From assembly GCA_951812925.1 (NCBI GenBank), contig OX638369.1:53253061-53317060 (forward strand): DNA of 64,000 bases, in the 5' to 3' direction. The stretch comes from Calliopum simillimum (Eukaryota > Arthropoda > Insecta > Diptera > Lauxaniidae). Made by a program: the position numbers and the translations under genes. The notes under the pieces were generated by a model. That model made no database searches and had not been told where the DNA came from. It saw nothing but the letters and a program-made list of their open reading frames with translations. The first letter of the stretch is position 1, and each line of letters starts with the position of its first letter. Below, piece by piece: positions 55,446 to 64,000 of the stretch.

Positions 55446-55830
55446 ATACATACAAAAATTTTCAATGGTTAAAAAGTAAGCGTGGCACTCTTCCGATTTC
55501 GCGCAATTTTCGCCCATTATAAGGCATTGATAGTCAGTAGTTGTGTACCAAATTTCATTAAAATATCTTATGCTGTTCAAAAGATATGGCCAAATTAAAT
55601 AAAAAGTTAGGGGTGGTGCCACGCCTCCTCATAAGAATATACTAAGTCAAAGTCTATCTTATTCTTTAGCATATGCTAATGCGCATTATTTACAAAGTTG
55701 GCAATAGTTTTTATATACACAATTTTAGACCCTATAAAAAGAGAAGATATCTGAAAAACCATACAAGATATAGCGATTCTAATACCAGATTAGGATTTAG
55801 AATTGCCAAATACATATAAAATGTTTATTT
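55446..55830 (+). repeat. GGGCGTGGC-family module, single copy
   Basis: AAAAATTTTCAATGGTTAAA, GCGTGGCACTC, CCAAATTTCATTAAAATATC and GGTGGTGCCACGCCTCCTC follow the order of the 420-bp unit at 31518-32815. It ends with GATTCTAATACCAGATTAGG, similar to 14430 and 39265. Non-coding. Confidence 0.6.
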
Positions 55831-55937
55831 TTTTTCCAATTTTTTTTATGAAAACATAACTTTCTTAAATACTGTTTAAAAAACTATATAATTCCGAACG
55901 CGCTCCAAAATGTTTCTGAAATAAAAAAAAAACTAGT

Positions 55938-56583
55938 AAGGGTGTAACCTTAAGCCTGGCCAAACGTTAAATAACCTCAATGCAGTATTTTGCTTAAATA
56001 GGAGGTGCCACGCCCTCTTGTCCGAGTTCACCCAGTTTTTGCTCAGAGCTTGCATTTATGGTTCTCAGTGTCTGAGTAAAATTTGTTTCTATTAACTCAA
56101 AAAACGTTGTCATTGTAGCGTTTTGAAGCTTTTGCTTATATGGAAGGTGCCACGCCCTCTTGTTCCAATTCGCCCAGTTCTTGCTCAGAGCTTGCGCTTA
56201 CAATTTTTTGTACTTATGTGTAGTTTGGTTGCAAATTTCATTGAATTATCTTGCTCAGTTTTCCCAGAAAATTTATTTCCGCACACAGCCAGCCACCCAG
56301 CCAGACACAGGCCCGTGCGCACGAGGGGTATTTTGGGGGTTCAAACCCCCCCAAGAAGATATTTTACCCATATATAATGGTACAAATCAAGTGTTTAGTA
56401 TAGTGCTCCCTCGTGTTTTTGTATGAAAACCCCCCCCCCCCAAGAGCAAATCCTGCGCACGATGCTGGCCAGACAGACGGACATGGTTTTATTGACTCAG
56501 GAGGTGACGCTGATCAAGAATATATATACTTTTCTATATCCGCCGCGCTTACTTCTTTGCGTTACAAACAGAGTGTAGGGTGC
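55938..56583 (-). repeat. TATACCC-family dispersed repeat, copy 6
   Basis: Minus orientation: AAGGGTGTAACCTTAAGCCT, modules with GGAGGTGCCACGCCCTCTTG and GGAAGGTGCCACGCCCTCTT, AATTATCTTGCTCAGTTTTC, CAGCCAGCC, GACAGACGGACATGG, ending GAGTGTAGGG. A 160-bp insertion (56308-56467) lies within the CAGCC stretch. Shorter than copy 5. Confidence 0.75.
56308..56467. mobile_element. Small hAT-like MITE with C/G homopolymer, 160 bp
   Basis: Possible 8-bp duplication GCCAGACA on both sides (56300-56307 and 56468-56475), though the CAGC-rich target makes a chance match more likely. Ends CAGGCCCGTGCGCACGAGG and, reverse complemented at the right, CAGCATCGTGCGCAGGAT. Interior GGGGGTTCAAACCCCCCC (palindrome) and a run of 13 C near 56430. 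Confidence 0.65.
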
Positions 56584-56589
56584 AAAAAC

Positions 56590-58106
56590 AAATTTTTTTT
56601 GAAAAAACTCATCAAAGTCGGAGCTGTTCTTGAGGCTTTATTGACTCCACTTCATAGTCAAATCAAAAGCAACCCATATTTTAACTTTTTAGTACCTTCA
56701 TATGCATCTGCCTGTTATAATTGGAACTTTATTGATGGTTTTTGCTGCAGCTACACAAATCTTTTCATAGAAACGAACATTTTACGAACGATTTCGTCGT
56801 ATCTAGAATTTGCTGTTAGTTGTTTCTTTTTAACTATGTATGTATCAAATTCATTTGAGTTAATTTGATAATTCATTTTTCATTAGATAGCTTTCATTGA
56901 ATCTACATTAGATGGCGTAGATTATGAATGATGTTGTATATCGGCGATTACATGATATTTTTCACAACACATTGAGGAGACCCTGTGTCAATAACAGATT
57001 GTTCTGAGCTTAAATGAAATATACATCTCATTAGTTGCGTTTACGAGCACTAAACTGATTCATTCAGCTACATGAGAATTCATTCATTGAATATTGACGA
57101 CGATGTGAATGAAGGAACTTATTGTGTTTTTTTCTGCTGATTTTTCTCAACTTCAGCGTAGGGGATATTGTTATTGTTGTTATTGTTGCGTGGACCGTGT
57201 TCAATAACCGTATTTTAAATTGAAATGATTTCAAAAGAAATGTAAATTTATTAAAAGAAATAGCGCGAACATGCAGAAATACAATGTTTTGAACGACATT
57301 TTTATGCATAATATCTCTACAATCATGGATAGATCATTGAACTTCTTTGCATCTAAGGATTGTTGCTGCTGCACTTTGTTGTGCTGTTGCAATTGCCTAT
57401 TCTGAGTTGCATAAATGCTTGATAAGTTAAACCCTAAACAGGGGTTATTCTCAAACTTTTCTCGTTGTGATTTGAAATTTTTTGACATTAATCCACTTAA
57501 ACTATGCCTATGGTTGAAACTATATGAATCGGCAAATGTTAAAAGGGCGGAAGTCACTAAAAGGCAAAAGTAATGTCATACACATTATGAGCTCATTCAA
57601 TTACCTTTTCAACGATATACTTTTAACACGATCAGGCTCTTTGTTTGGATTTCGTAAGGATTTCAGTGAAACCATTTCTGAAAAACATAAAATGGTCTCC
57701 AGGTAAAATTTACAACTGCAAAAAAAAAAATTTGTTTGTTCTGTAATATAAAAGTCAATGCAATTCGAAAACCATCAAATTTGCAAGAACATGCTAAAAA
57801 TATATAAATGTCGAAATGTAACAAAAAGTCAATAAGTATCAGAAGGTATTAAATACGTAGTGACGAAAATATCAATAAAACTATTAAGTTTTTGGCAATA
57901 TCTAAGCATTTTATGCATTTTCGTAAGATGCCTTCCTCTTGAGTAAACAAAGAGTTTTGCCTGCCGCGAGCGTTCAAAACCCAAAAAATTTTTTTTCACC
58001 AAGTAATATTTTTTTATAAAAAGAACACTTAAAAATAAATGGAACCAGTAACTTAGATATATTAATTAACAAGCTTTGGTGTAAGCTATAAATTTTTGAA
58101 AAAACA
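56590..58106. other. No confident gene
   Basis: Mixed sequence. At 57897-57965, AAGATGCCTTCCTCTTGAGT resembles the hAT-type foldback arm, an old fragment. The minus-strand frame 57231-57557 (about 108 codons, with QLQQHNKVQQQQSL) is open but has no recognisable domain, and its Q-run comes from CTGCTG/GTTGCT triplets; a host exon is possible but unproven. Confidence 0.45.
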
Positions 58107-58292
58107 CCCATTTCATGAAAATGACTACAACCGCCAACTTCAACACCCTGTATTTCAACAACAATTGGTACTAAGATCGAGTCCTCTCGGATTATTGTTT
58201 TTGCACACCTGGACTACCATATTATCAAATTTGAGCGAAATCGGAGACAAAAAAAATTTCAGCTGGTACACTTGGCGTGTTTTGCTTCATAC
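58107..58292 (-). repeat. Foldback repeat family, one-armed copy
   Basis: The loop is inverted relative to the 40.5-kb copy (CTTCAACACCCTGTATTTCA at 58138 against the plus-strand ACAGGGTGTTGAATT), followed by one arm (CACACCTGGACTACCATATT to CTTGGCGTGTTTTGCTTCAT). The other arm is missing. Equivalent to the 40386-40668 element in reverse orientation with one end lost. Confidence 0.75.
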
Positions 58293-58555
58293 ATACATAA
58301 ATACGTGAAAGATTTTACTAACGAACTGTTTAACAGAATTTCGATTTCTTTTTTGCACAAAACAAAAAATTATCCTCATAAGTTGCCAATAAGACATTTA
58401 AAAACGGAGTCAAAGTGCGTATGTTGTTAAGAAAATGGATGAGACAACGGAGCGAGAAAATTTTTTCTTTCTATTAAGAAACCTGTTTCATTGCACTCTT
58501 TTGACGTTCTGCACCGACATTTTAGAAGCTCTTTGATTATTTTCGACTTTTAAAG

Positions 58556-58962
58556 ATATTTTGGATGTTTTTCGATACTATTTGATTTTTACCGATATTT
58601 TTCGTTTTTTTTCGATAGTTTTAGTCTTCTGCCGATATTTTGGATGTTTTTCAATATATTTGGACTTATGCCGATACTTTAGATGTTTTCGATACTTTTC
58701 GACTTTTAGCGATATTTTTTTATGCTTATCGATATTATTAGACTTTTACCGATATTTTGGATAATTTTCGATAATTCCAGACTTTTTCCGATATTTTAGT
58801 TGTTTTTCGATAGTTTTAGTCTTCTACCGATATTTTGGATGTTTTTCAATATTTTTGGATTCATACCGATATTTTAGATGTTTTTGACTTTTATCGATAT
58901 TTTAGAAGTTTTTCGATATTTTAAAACGTTTACCGATGTTTTAGGATGTTTTTTCGACACTT
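58556..58962 (+). repeat. Minisatellite array, about 40-bp unit (left)
   Basis: About ten diverged units of CCGATATTTTGGATGTTTTT followed by CGATATTTTTGGACTTTTA. Starts occur roughly every 38-45 bp. The open frame over it (rich in F, Y, D) is an artefact. The inverted counterpart is at 61846-62104. Confidence 0.8.
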
Positions 58963-61845
58963 TTTATTGACTGTGAAGTGAAAAAAATTTTGAACAATTT
59001 TGTTTATGTTTCTTCTGCATCCAAAAAGCGGTCCTACGAGTATTGAATTCTGTCAACAAAAAAGTGTATCTATTTGGAGGTAAATGGCCAAAATTTGACC
59101 ACCGGCGATAGTAGTTAATATTTATTCGAAAAAGATTTGCGAGTGCAAGTCATACAGATTAATAGTGTCGAAAATTATCGGAAACCAAGCAGAAAATGTT
59201 TTTATTTGAAAAAAAAAAAAAAAATGAGAAAAACAAATCGATTGAAATATTCAGTTATTTGTGGATTGATCCATTTGCATGCGCATCATGTGCGTACTGT
59301 TGTGTTTTTGTCATTTTGTTGTCGATATTTCTTGTACTTTTGTTGGGTGTAACAGCACTCATATCTTAAAGTGAAACGGTGAATTGTTTTGAATTGAACT
59401 ATTGAGCTACTTTCGTGAGATTTGTGCTTTAATTAAATTTATTATCTTGTTTCATTGTATTTTGTTGTATTTTTTTTCATCATAATACTCAAAAGAGTAT
59501 AATTTTCCAGGATTATACAGTTTTTCCAAATAAAAAATAAAAAAAATTAACATGAAAACTTCGATCATAACATTTTGTAACAGGCAGGGACTATTTTAAC
59601 TGTAGGACAAAGTGGAAATTTTGGAATATGTACTACGAAAAGTTTCTTTCTACAGAGTCCAAAGACTTTTTGGATATGGAATATGGAAAGCTCAAGTTCA
59701 ATGCCCAGTTTAGAATTTTTATAATTTAGTAAAGTTATGGGTTACTTACACATTCGAAACTTTCTAGATGGTTCTTGCAACAACAACGCAAGCCTGCGCC
59801 TTACACTTAAAATTCAGTTTGTACTGAACAAACAATCTAATCGTTTCTTGATTAAATTGATGTTTGCTTTTATTGTGTATCATTTTTTTGGATTTATTTA
59901 CGTCGCAAAATGATGGTGATTTCAATAAATTCACTGTATCATTTTGATATTTTCCCTACTATCAAGAAGCAAAACATCTACATATTGTATAGATTTTTTT
60001 TTTTGCTTTGTCCCACTGTGCAATAAAGTAAATGACATCAAATGAGTTCATGTTAGTTTTGTATTGGAGAAAAATAAATAAAATATTTTATTAAAATGAA
60101 TTTATTACTTTATTTTGTCAACTAAACTCTTGGCAAAGTAATAACCTTATAAAAGTGGTTGGGCAATAGCTTTCGTTAATATCGCTTGTTTACAAAAATT
60201 TATAAATGTCATATACAAGAAATGCAACTATTTTTTTTCTAATGCAATTCGTTTCTCTTAACTCGAAAATTTCAAAAAAAAAAATAAAAGTTTTTTTATG
60301 GATAGGCTTTGATGATATGAATTTTTTATTTTTTTTTTTTTCATTATTTTCAAAGTTTGCTTCAGTTTTTCAGTTAAAAGTCAAGTCAAAAGTGCCTAAT
60401 TAAGTCCCATTTTCTGTTAAGCCACATATAAAAATATTTCCAAAAATTGCTTTTTAAACTATTTCACAAGCGGAATACTGGTTGAACGTAATGAGTCAAA
60501 ATATAAGAGAAAAGTAGATTTTTGTGGTCAAAATAAAAATTGAAAATTCTTTCATACGCAAAAATAAGAAAAAAATAATTAAAATTTTTTTCTTGCTTGA
60601 AACACATAAATTACGCCTTTAAATAGATATTCAGGTTTTTATAAAGAAAATCTATGAATTAATAACGAAGTAAAAACCAATTACGTGATGGTACCAAAAT
60701 TAAAATTTTTTTTTATTTTTCTAGCGAGGCTCAAACAGATACTTAAAACTTGCGATATTACTTAAAAAGTGAAGCAACCTTCGAAAAAAAAAAACAATTC
60801 AAAAATTGGGGTAATCGATACTGTAGAGAAAAACAATGCATCTTAGGAAAAAGATGTTTTGGTATAAAATGATTAGAATCGTCCAAAGAGTACGTGTGAT
60901 TTTTTTCAGAATTTTTAGAGACATTTTATAATTTTTCAATAGGGAAAATTATAAAATTTAATATGATCTATAAAACTCCAAAAAATCTCATTCGTATTCC
61001 TTGGATAATTCTAAACATTTTATGACGTGTACACTTTTTTCGTAAAATGCCTTATTTTGCTTTAATGCTGAAATTAAACTTGCACGGCATCATTATAGTT
61101 ATATAATAACTTTTGAGCCAATATCGATTATCCCAATATTTTTTTTCTGGGATAAAGATTCTTGACTTGTGGAGAGTGGCCACATATTTTTTATAATTTG
61201 CTCAGAGGCGGAAAAGTTGCTTAATTTTGTACCAATTTTGAATGAAAAATTTTTGATAAAATTTTTAATAGTTGCTACAAAACATTGTTTTTTTAAAGCC
61301 TTTTTAACATTTAATTTCTTACGGGGCTCACTTGAGAAATTTTTGCCCTAATGCTACATATGTTATATCAAAATGTTTGTACGGATCTCAACTACACGCC
61401 AGAAGTCAAAACCTGAATATAAATTCACCACTTGAGTGATTTCTGTTGAGCCGAATGTCATAAGAGGCGAAAAATATAACTTTGTTGGGAATTTTGTGCT
61501 GTAACTTGCCAAAAATTCATCCAAAAGGACTAATTTGGTAGTGAAAGTTGTAGATATAGACAAGCCCAACAAAACCCCATCACTAGATGCATTAAAACTT
61601 AGTTTGCTTACGAGATGTATCGAAAAAAACCAGCGTTTTCTCAAAAACTAGAGCTTACTTGAACAAACTGAGTCAAATCGTCTCTTGTTTTGGCCTATAT
61701 TTTCACCCCGCTGTGTCAGATCCGAGTAGACTTTTGACAAAAAAATTTTGTTTCACAGTGTAATGTGCCACAATTAGATGCTCCAATATATTAATTTTAT
61801 TTATTTCCATAAAATTATAACATCTAAATTATCGTTAAATGTCCA
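58963..61845. other. Spacer between inverted minisatellite arrays
   Basis: About 2.9 kb, very A/T-rich. A possible TIR pair (CTGTAGGACAAAGTGG near 59601 and CTTTGTCCCACTGTGC near 60006) suggests a small MITE of about 420 bp. A weak relic of the foldback centre occurs near 61003-61050. A plus-strand relic frame lies at 61151-61668. Otherwise nothing recognised. Confidence 0.5.
61151..61668 (+). pseudogene. Relic open frame, possibly a DNA transposase end (weak)
   Basis: One frame gives SGHIFFIICSEAEKLLNFVP, FLIKFLIVATKHCFFKAFLT, LRGSLEKFLP-stop, KMFVRISTTRQKSKPEYKFT-stop, NVIRGEKYNFVGNFVL-stop and VKVVDIDKPNKTPSLDALKL. Only three stops fall in about 165 codons, fewer than expected for DNA this A/T-rich. 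The 'Cx.AE' plus late basic 'RI..TRQK' layout loosely recalls the C-terminus of P-superfamily transposases (P, Galileo, THAP9), but I cannot confirm that. The minus strand over 61363-61644 is also open. Confidence 0.25.
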
Positions 61846-62104
61846 AATGTATCGAAAAATAATGAAATAGATTGAAGAAATCGGTAAAAGCCAAGTGTAT
61901 CGTAAAACATCTAAAATATAAAAGTCCATTTGTAAAATAACTAAAATATGGGTAAAGGTCCAATATCATCGAAATACATCGAAGAAATCGGTAAAAGTCC
62001 ATTTGTATCGAAAATCATTTAAATATCGGCGAAAGTCTAAAAGTATCGAAAATCATCTAAAATATCGGTAAAAGTACAAAAATGTCTAAAAATATTGAAA
62101 ATAT
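61846..62104 (-). repeat. Minisatellite array, about 40-bp unit (right, inverted)
   Basis: Units of TATCGAAAATCATCTAAAAT followed by ATCGGTAAAAGTCCA, the reverse complement of the left array's unit (TGGACTTTTACCGAT; ATTTTAGATG). Six or seven units. Together the arrays form an inverted pair around 58963-61845. Confidence 0.8.
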
Positions 62105-62127
62105 TGAGATGGCATCACTGATAGTAT

Positions 62128-62898
62128 TATGAAAATTTTGCTTATATGGAAGGTGCCACGACCTCTTGTCTAAGTTCACCCAGTTTTTGCTCAGTACTTA
62201 GCATCTGTGTGCAATTTAGTTGAATTGTCTCAAAAAACGTTTTGAGTATAGCGTTTTGAAACTTTGCTTATATCGGAGGTGCCACGCCCTCTCTTCCGAG
62301 TTCATCTAGTTTTTCCTCAGTGCTTGCGTTTATAGTTCTTGGTGTCTGAGTGAAATTTAGTTGGATTATCTCAAAAAACTCTTTCAGTATGGCATTGTGA
62401 AACTTTTGCCTATATGGGAGGTACCACTCCCTCTTATCCAAAATCGCCTAGTTTTTACCCAGAGCTTGCGTTAACCACTTTTAGTATTTATATGTATTGT
62501 GGTTGCATTTTCGTAAAAAATACTCTTAAAGTTGCATTTTGAATATATTTTTTGGATGAGCGGTAGGCGTGCGTGTCCGCAGACCGATTTTGCTCATTTT
62601 CAATTCGTCGAGATAACTTTTACGGCAAATCCACTGAACCACATTTCATTGAATTATCTTGCGTAGTTTTCCCGAAAAAAATATTTCAACAGACGGACAG
62701 CCAACCAGCCTGCCAGCCTGCCAGCCAGCCAGCCAGCCAGCCAGCCTGCCAGCCAGACAGACGGACATGGCTATATCGAATCAGGAGGTGACGCTGATCA
62801 AGAATATATGTATATACTTCTCTATACCTGCCACGCCTCCATCTTTACGTTTCAAACGGAAGGACAAAGTGAATATACCCTGGGTGTAGGGTATAAAA
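62128..62898 (-). repeat. TATACCC-family dispersed repeat, copy 7
   Basis: Minus orientation: TTGCTTATATGGAAGGTGCC, three modules, GAGCGGTAGGCGTG, ACCACATTTCATTGAATTAT, a long CAGC/CTGC tetranucleotide run (62707-62755), GACAGACGGACATGGCTATA and CCCTGGGTGTAGGGTATAAA. The left end lacks the TTTTGGCC palindrome and abuts the minisatellite array. Confidence 0.8.
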
Positions 62899-62979
62899 AC
62901 AGGTTTATTTTTGAAAAATCAAAAAAATAACTTGCTACATACTTAGCACACATAGAGTATTTTTGCAAAAAAAAGTTAT

Positions 62980-63075
62980 TAAAAAGCTCTGAGCTAAAAA
63001 TTGGGTGAACTCGAGCAAGAGGGCTTGGCACCTACCATATAAGCTTAATTTTCAAAATAATGTAGTGTATTTCAC
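62980..63075 (+). repeat. TATACCC-family fragment
   Basis: AGCTCTGAGCTAAAAATTGG, GTGAACTCGAGCAAGAGGGC and TTGGCACCTACCATATAAGC form one module in plus orientation, ending near GTAGTGTATTTCACCCC. Confidence 0.65.
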
Positions 63076-63228
63076 CCCACTGTAAGACACTAAATCATCA
63101 TTTTGTATTAACCTTGTTGTTCCAAGATCGCCATGAAATCACACAAACAACAACTATCTCAAACTTCTTAACACATTATATCTTGCTTTTATGGGTCTTT
63201 TTGATCCTCTTCCCCCCCCTCAAAAACA

Positions 63229-63514
63229 GGGTTACAATGGGTTAAAGTGTTCTATAGAAATATTCTACAAAAAATTTCACTAGGGGTCACGGAAGATGAG
63301 AAATACTTACAACTTCAGAATTATAAGTTGAAAAAATGACAAAAATGCAATAAATATAAAGGAATGGAGACATTTTGTTTAGCTACTCATTTATTGCATT
63401 TTATTTCGTTATTTTCGCGTTATTATCAAGTTTTAAGCATTTTTCATCTTTGGGTATCGCTAGTGAAGTTTTCTATAGAATATACCTAAAGAACACTTTA
63501 GCCCATTCTAACCC
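63229..63514. repeat. Hairpin/foldback repeat, about 285 bp
   Basis: GGGTTACAATGGGTTAAAGT at the left faces the right end, whose reverse complement reads GGGTTAGAATGGGCTAAAGT. TTCACTAGGGGTCACGGAAG and the AAAAATGCAATAAATATA block have mirror partners near 63465 and 63395. Arms of about 125 bp with a loop of about 30 bp. Non-coding; target duplication not seen. Confidence 0.7.
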
Positions 63515-63681
63515 AGTTATAACCAGATACACATATCTCAAAAATTTCCGATATGGCTTAACGAAATTTATAAAATAAACACGGAATTTTACACTATACC
63601 CAATTCTGATAACAAAAATACAGCAGAACAAGACAGATGATTTGAAAGCTTATGCGGAATTCCTTTTTAAGAAAAAACTGG

Positions 63682-63752
63682 TAAGGGTGTAACTTTTGGC
63701 TGGCCAAACACCAAATGCCCCACACTGCAGTATTTTAAAAATTTTCTTGTCA
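63682..63752 (-). repeat. TATACCC-family end fragment
   Basis: TAAGGGTGTAACTTTTGGCT, GGCCAAACACCAAATGCCCC and ACACTGCAGTATTTTAAAAA match the first 70 bp of minus-oriented copies (as at 52541). The rest of the element is absent. The following 63864-63905 (ACAGAGCTAAAATAGGATGA) resembles the flank at 47420-47460. Confidence 0.7.
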
Positions 63753-64000
63753 CACTGATACACTGGCCAATTTGATCGTAGTTTAGGCAATTCTGTTATC
63801 TAAAAATTGCGAGTTAGAAAAGGAGTACGACTTTTTACTATATACCATTAGAATACGTGCTCATACAGAGCTAAAATAGGATGAAGCACAAAGAGAAAGA
63901 CAAAAAGCGAAGTACTGACTTCATATTTTATGCTTTGTTTCCGTTTCGCTTGACTTGTATCACGACTAATAAATAAGTTCTTTCATTGTACCAAATGCCA
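63753..64000. other. No gene seen (window end)
   Basis: Short tail with the shared flank noted near 63864 and no recognisable coding sequence. Confidence 0.5.

Noticed and set aside
58561..58764. F/Y/D-rich open frame
   Set aside because: A direct translation of the 40-bp minisatellite.

Overview
This window looks like AT-rich dipteran nuclear DNA, most likely from a higher fly. The transposon mix (hAT, Tc1/mariner, Helitron, MULE-like, and RTE-like and LOA/I-like non-LTR elements) and the CAA/CAG/GTT trinucleotide runs would suit a tephritid-type genome, but genus is inference and nothing here identifies a species. I find no intact host protein-coding gene, no rRNA, no convincing functional tRNA and no CRISPR. 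Almost everything recognisable is a transposable element (TE), usually broken and often nested. The segments between TEs resemble introns or intergenic DNA of a fly gene; a few open stretches there could be exons but are weak.

Layout. 0-1 kb: a 919-bp hAT relic with 8-bp target duplications, inserted into a dispersed foldback repeat. 2.8-4.65 kb: 3' part of a non-LTR retrotransposon with RNase H, split by a 552-bp MULE-like element made of GGACATAATCCCC palindromes. 4.65-9.98 kb: no gene seen. 10-11.5 kb: an 875-bp foldback, then a second, inverted MULE-like copy. 12.77-16.36 kb: an inverted-repeat element holding three other insertions, including a 1285-bp foldback with hAT-type duplications. 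17.3-19.9 kb: two TIR elements. 20-24.2 kb: mostly non-repetitive, host-like DNA with a (GAT)n/(GGT)n run and one weak candidate exon. 24.2-26 kb: a second copy of the RNase H retrotransposon (minus strand), split by a 547-bp MITE. 26.37-28.98 kb: a Helitron with ORF remnants, itself carrying a TA-flanked MITE with a tRNA-like pol III unit. 29-30.8 kb: a Tc1-like transposase split by a 643-bp internally deleted RTE-like element with a 10-bp duplication.

31.3-32.8 kb: tandem modules of about 420 bp. 33-35 kb: host-like DNA. 35.2-36.3 kb: repeats. 36.38-37.68 kb: the best-preserved transposon, a mariner-like element with TIRs, TA duplications and a transposase broken by one stop and one frameshift. 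37.7-38.9 kb: a TATACCC-family repeat carrying a 549-bp MITE. 38.9-39.3 kb: a foldback. 40.4-40.7 kb: the foldback family seen at the window start. 40.8-42.95 kb: a longer RNase H retrotransposon relic. 43-45.3 kb: a pol III-like repeat family and another TATACCC copy. 45.4-47.4 kb: host-like DNA. 47.5-49.2 kb: a head-to-head TATACCC pair with a deleted mariner inside. 50.0 kb: a 70-bp piggyBac-like mini-element. 50.65-51.36 kb: a second hAT-type foldback. 52.5-53.35, 55.9-56.6 and 62.1-62.9 kb: further TATACCC copies. 54.7-55.45 kb: RT end of the RTE-like element. 58.55-62.1 kb: two inverted minisatellite arrays enclosing about 2.9 kb with a weak transposase-like relic.

The genes do not work together in any pathway. 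The coherent theme is mobile-DNA architecture: several unrelated non-autonomous families here repeat their own terminal motif many times inside the element, which fits multiplied transposase-binding sites. All comparisons were made by eye, and family names rest on recognised motifs and target-duplication lengths.
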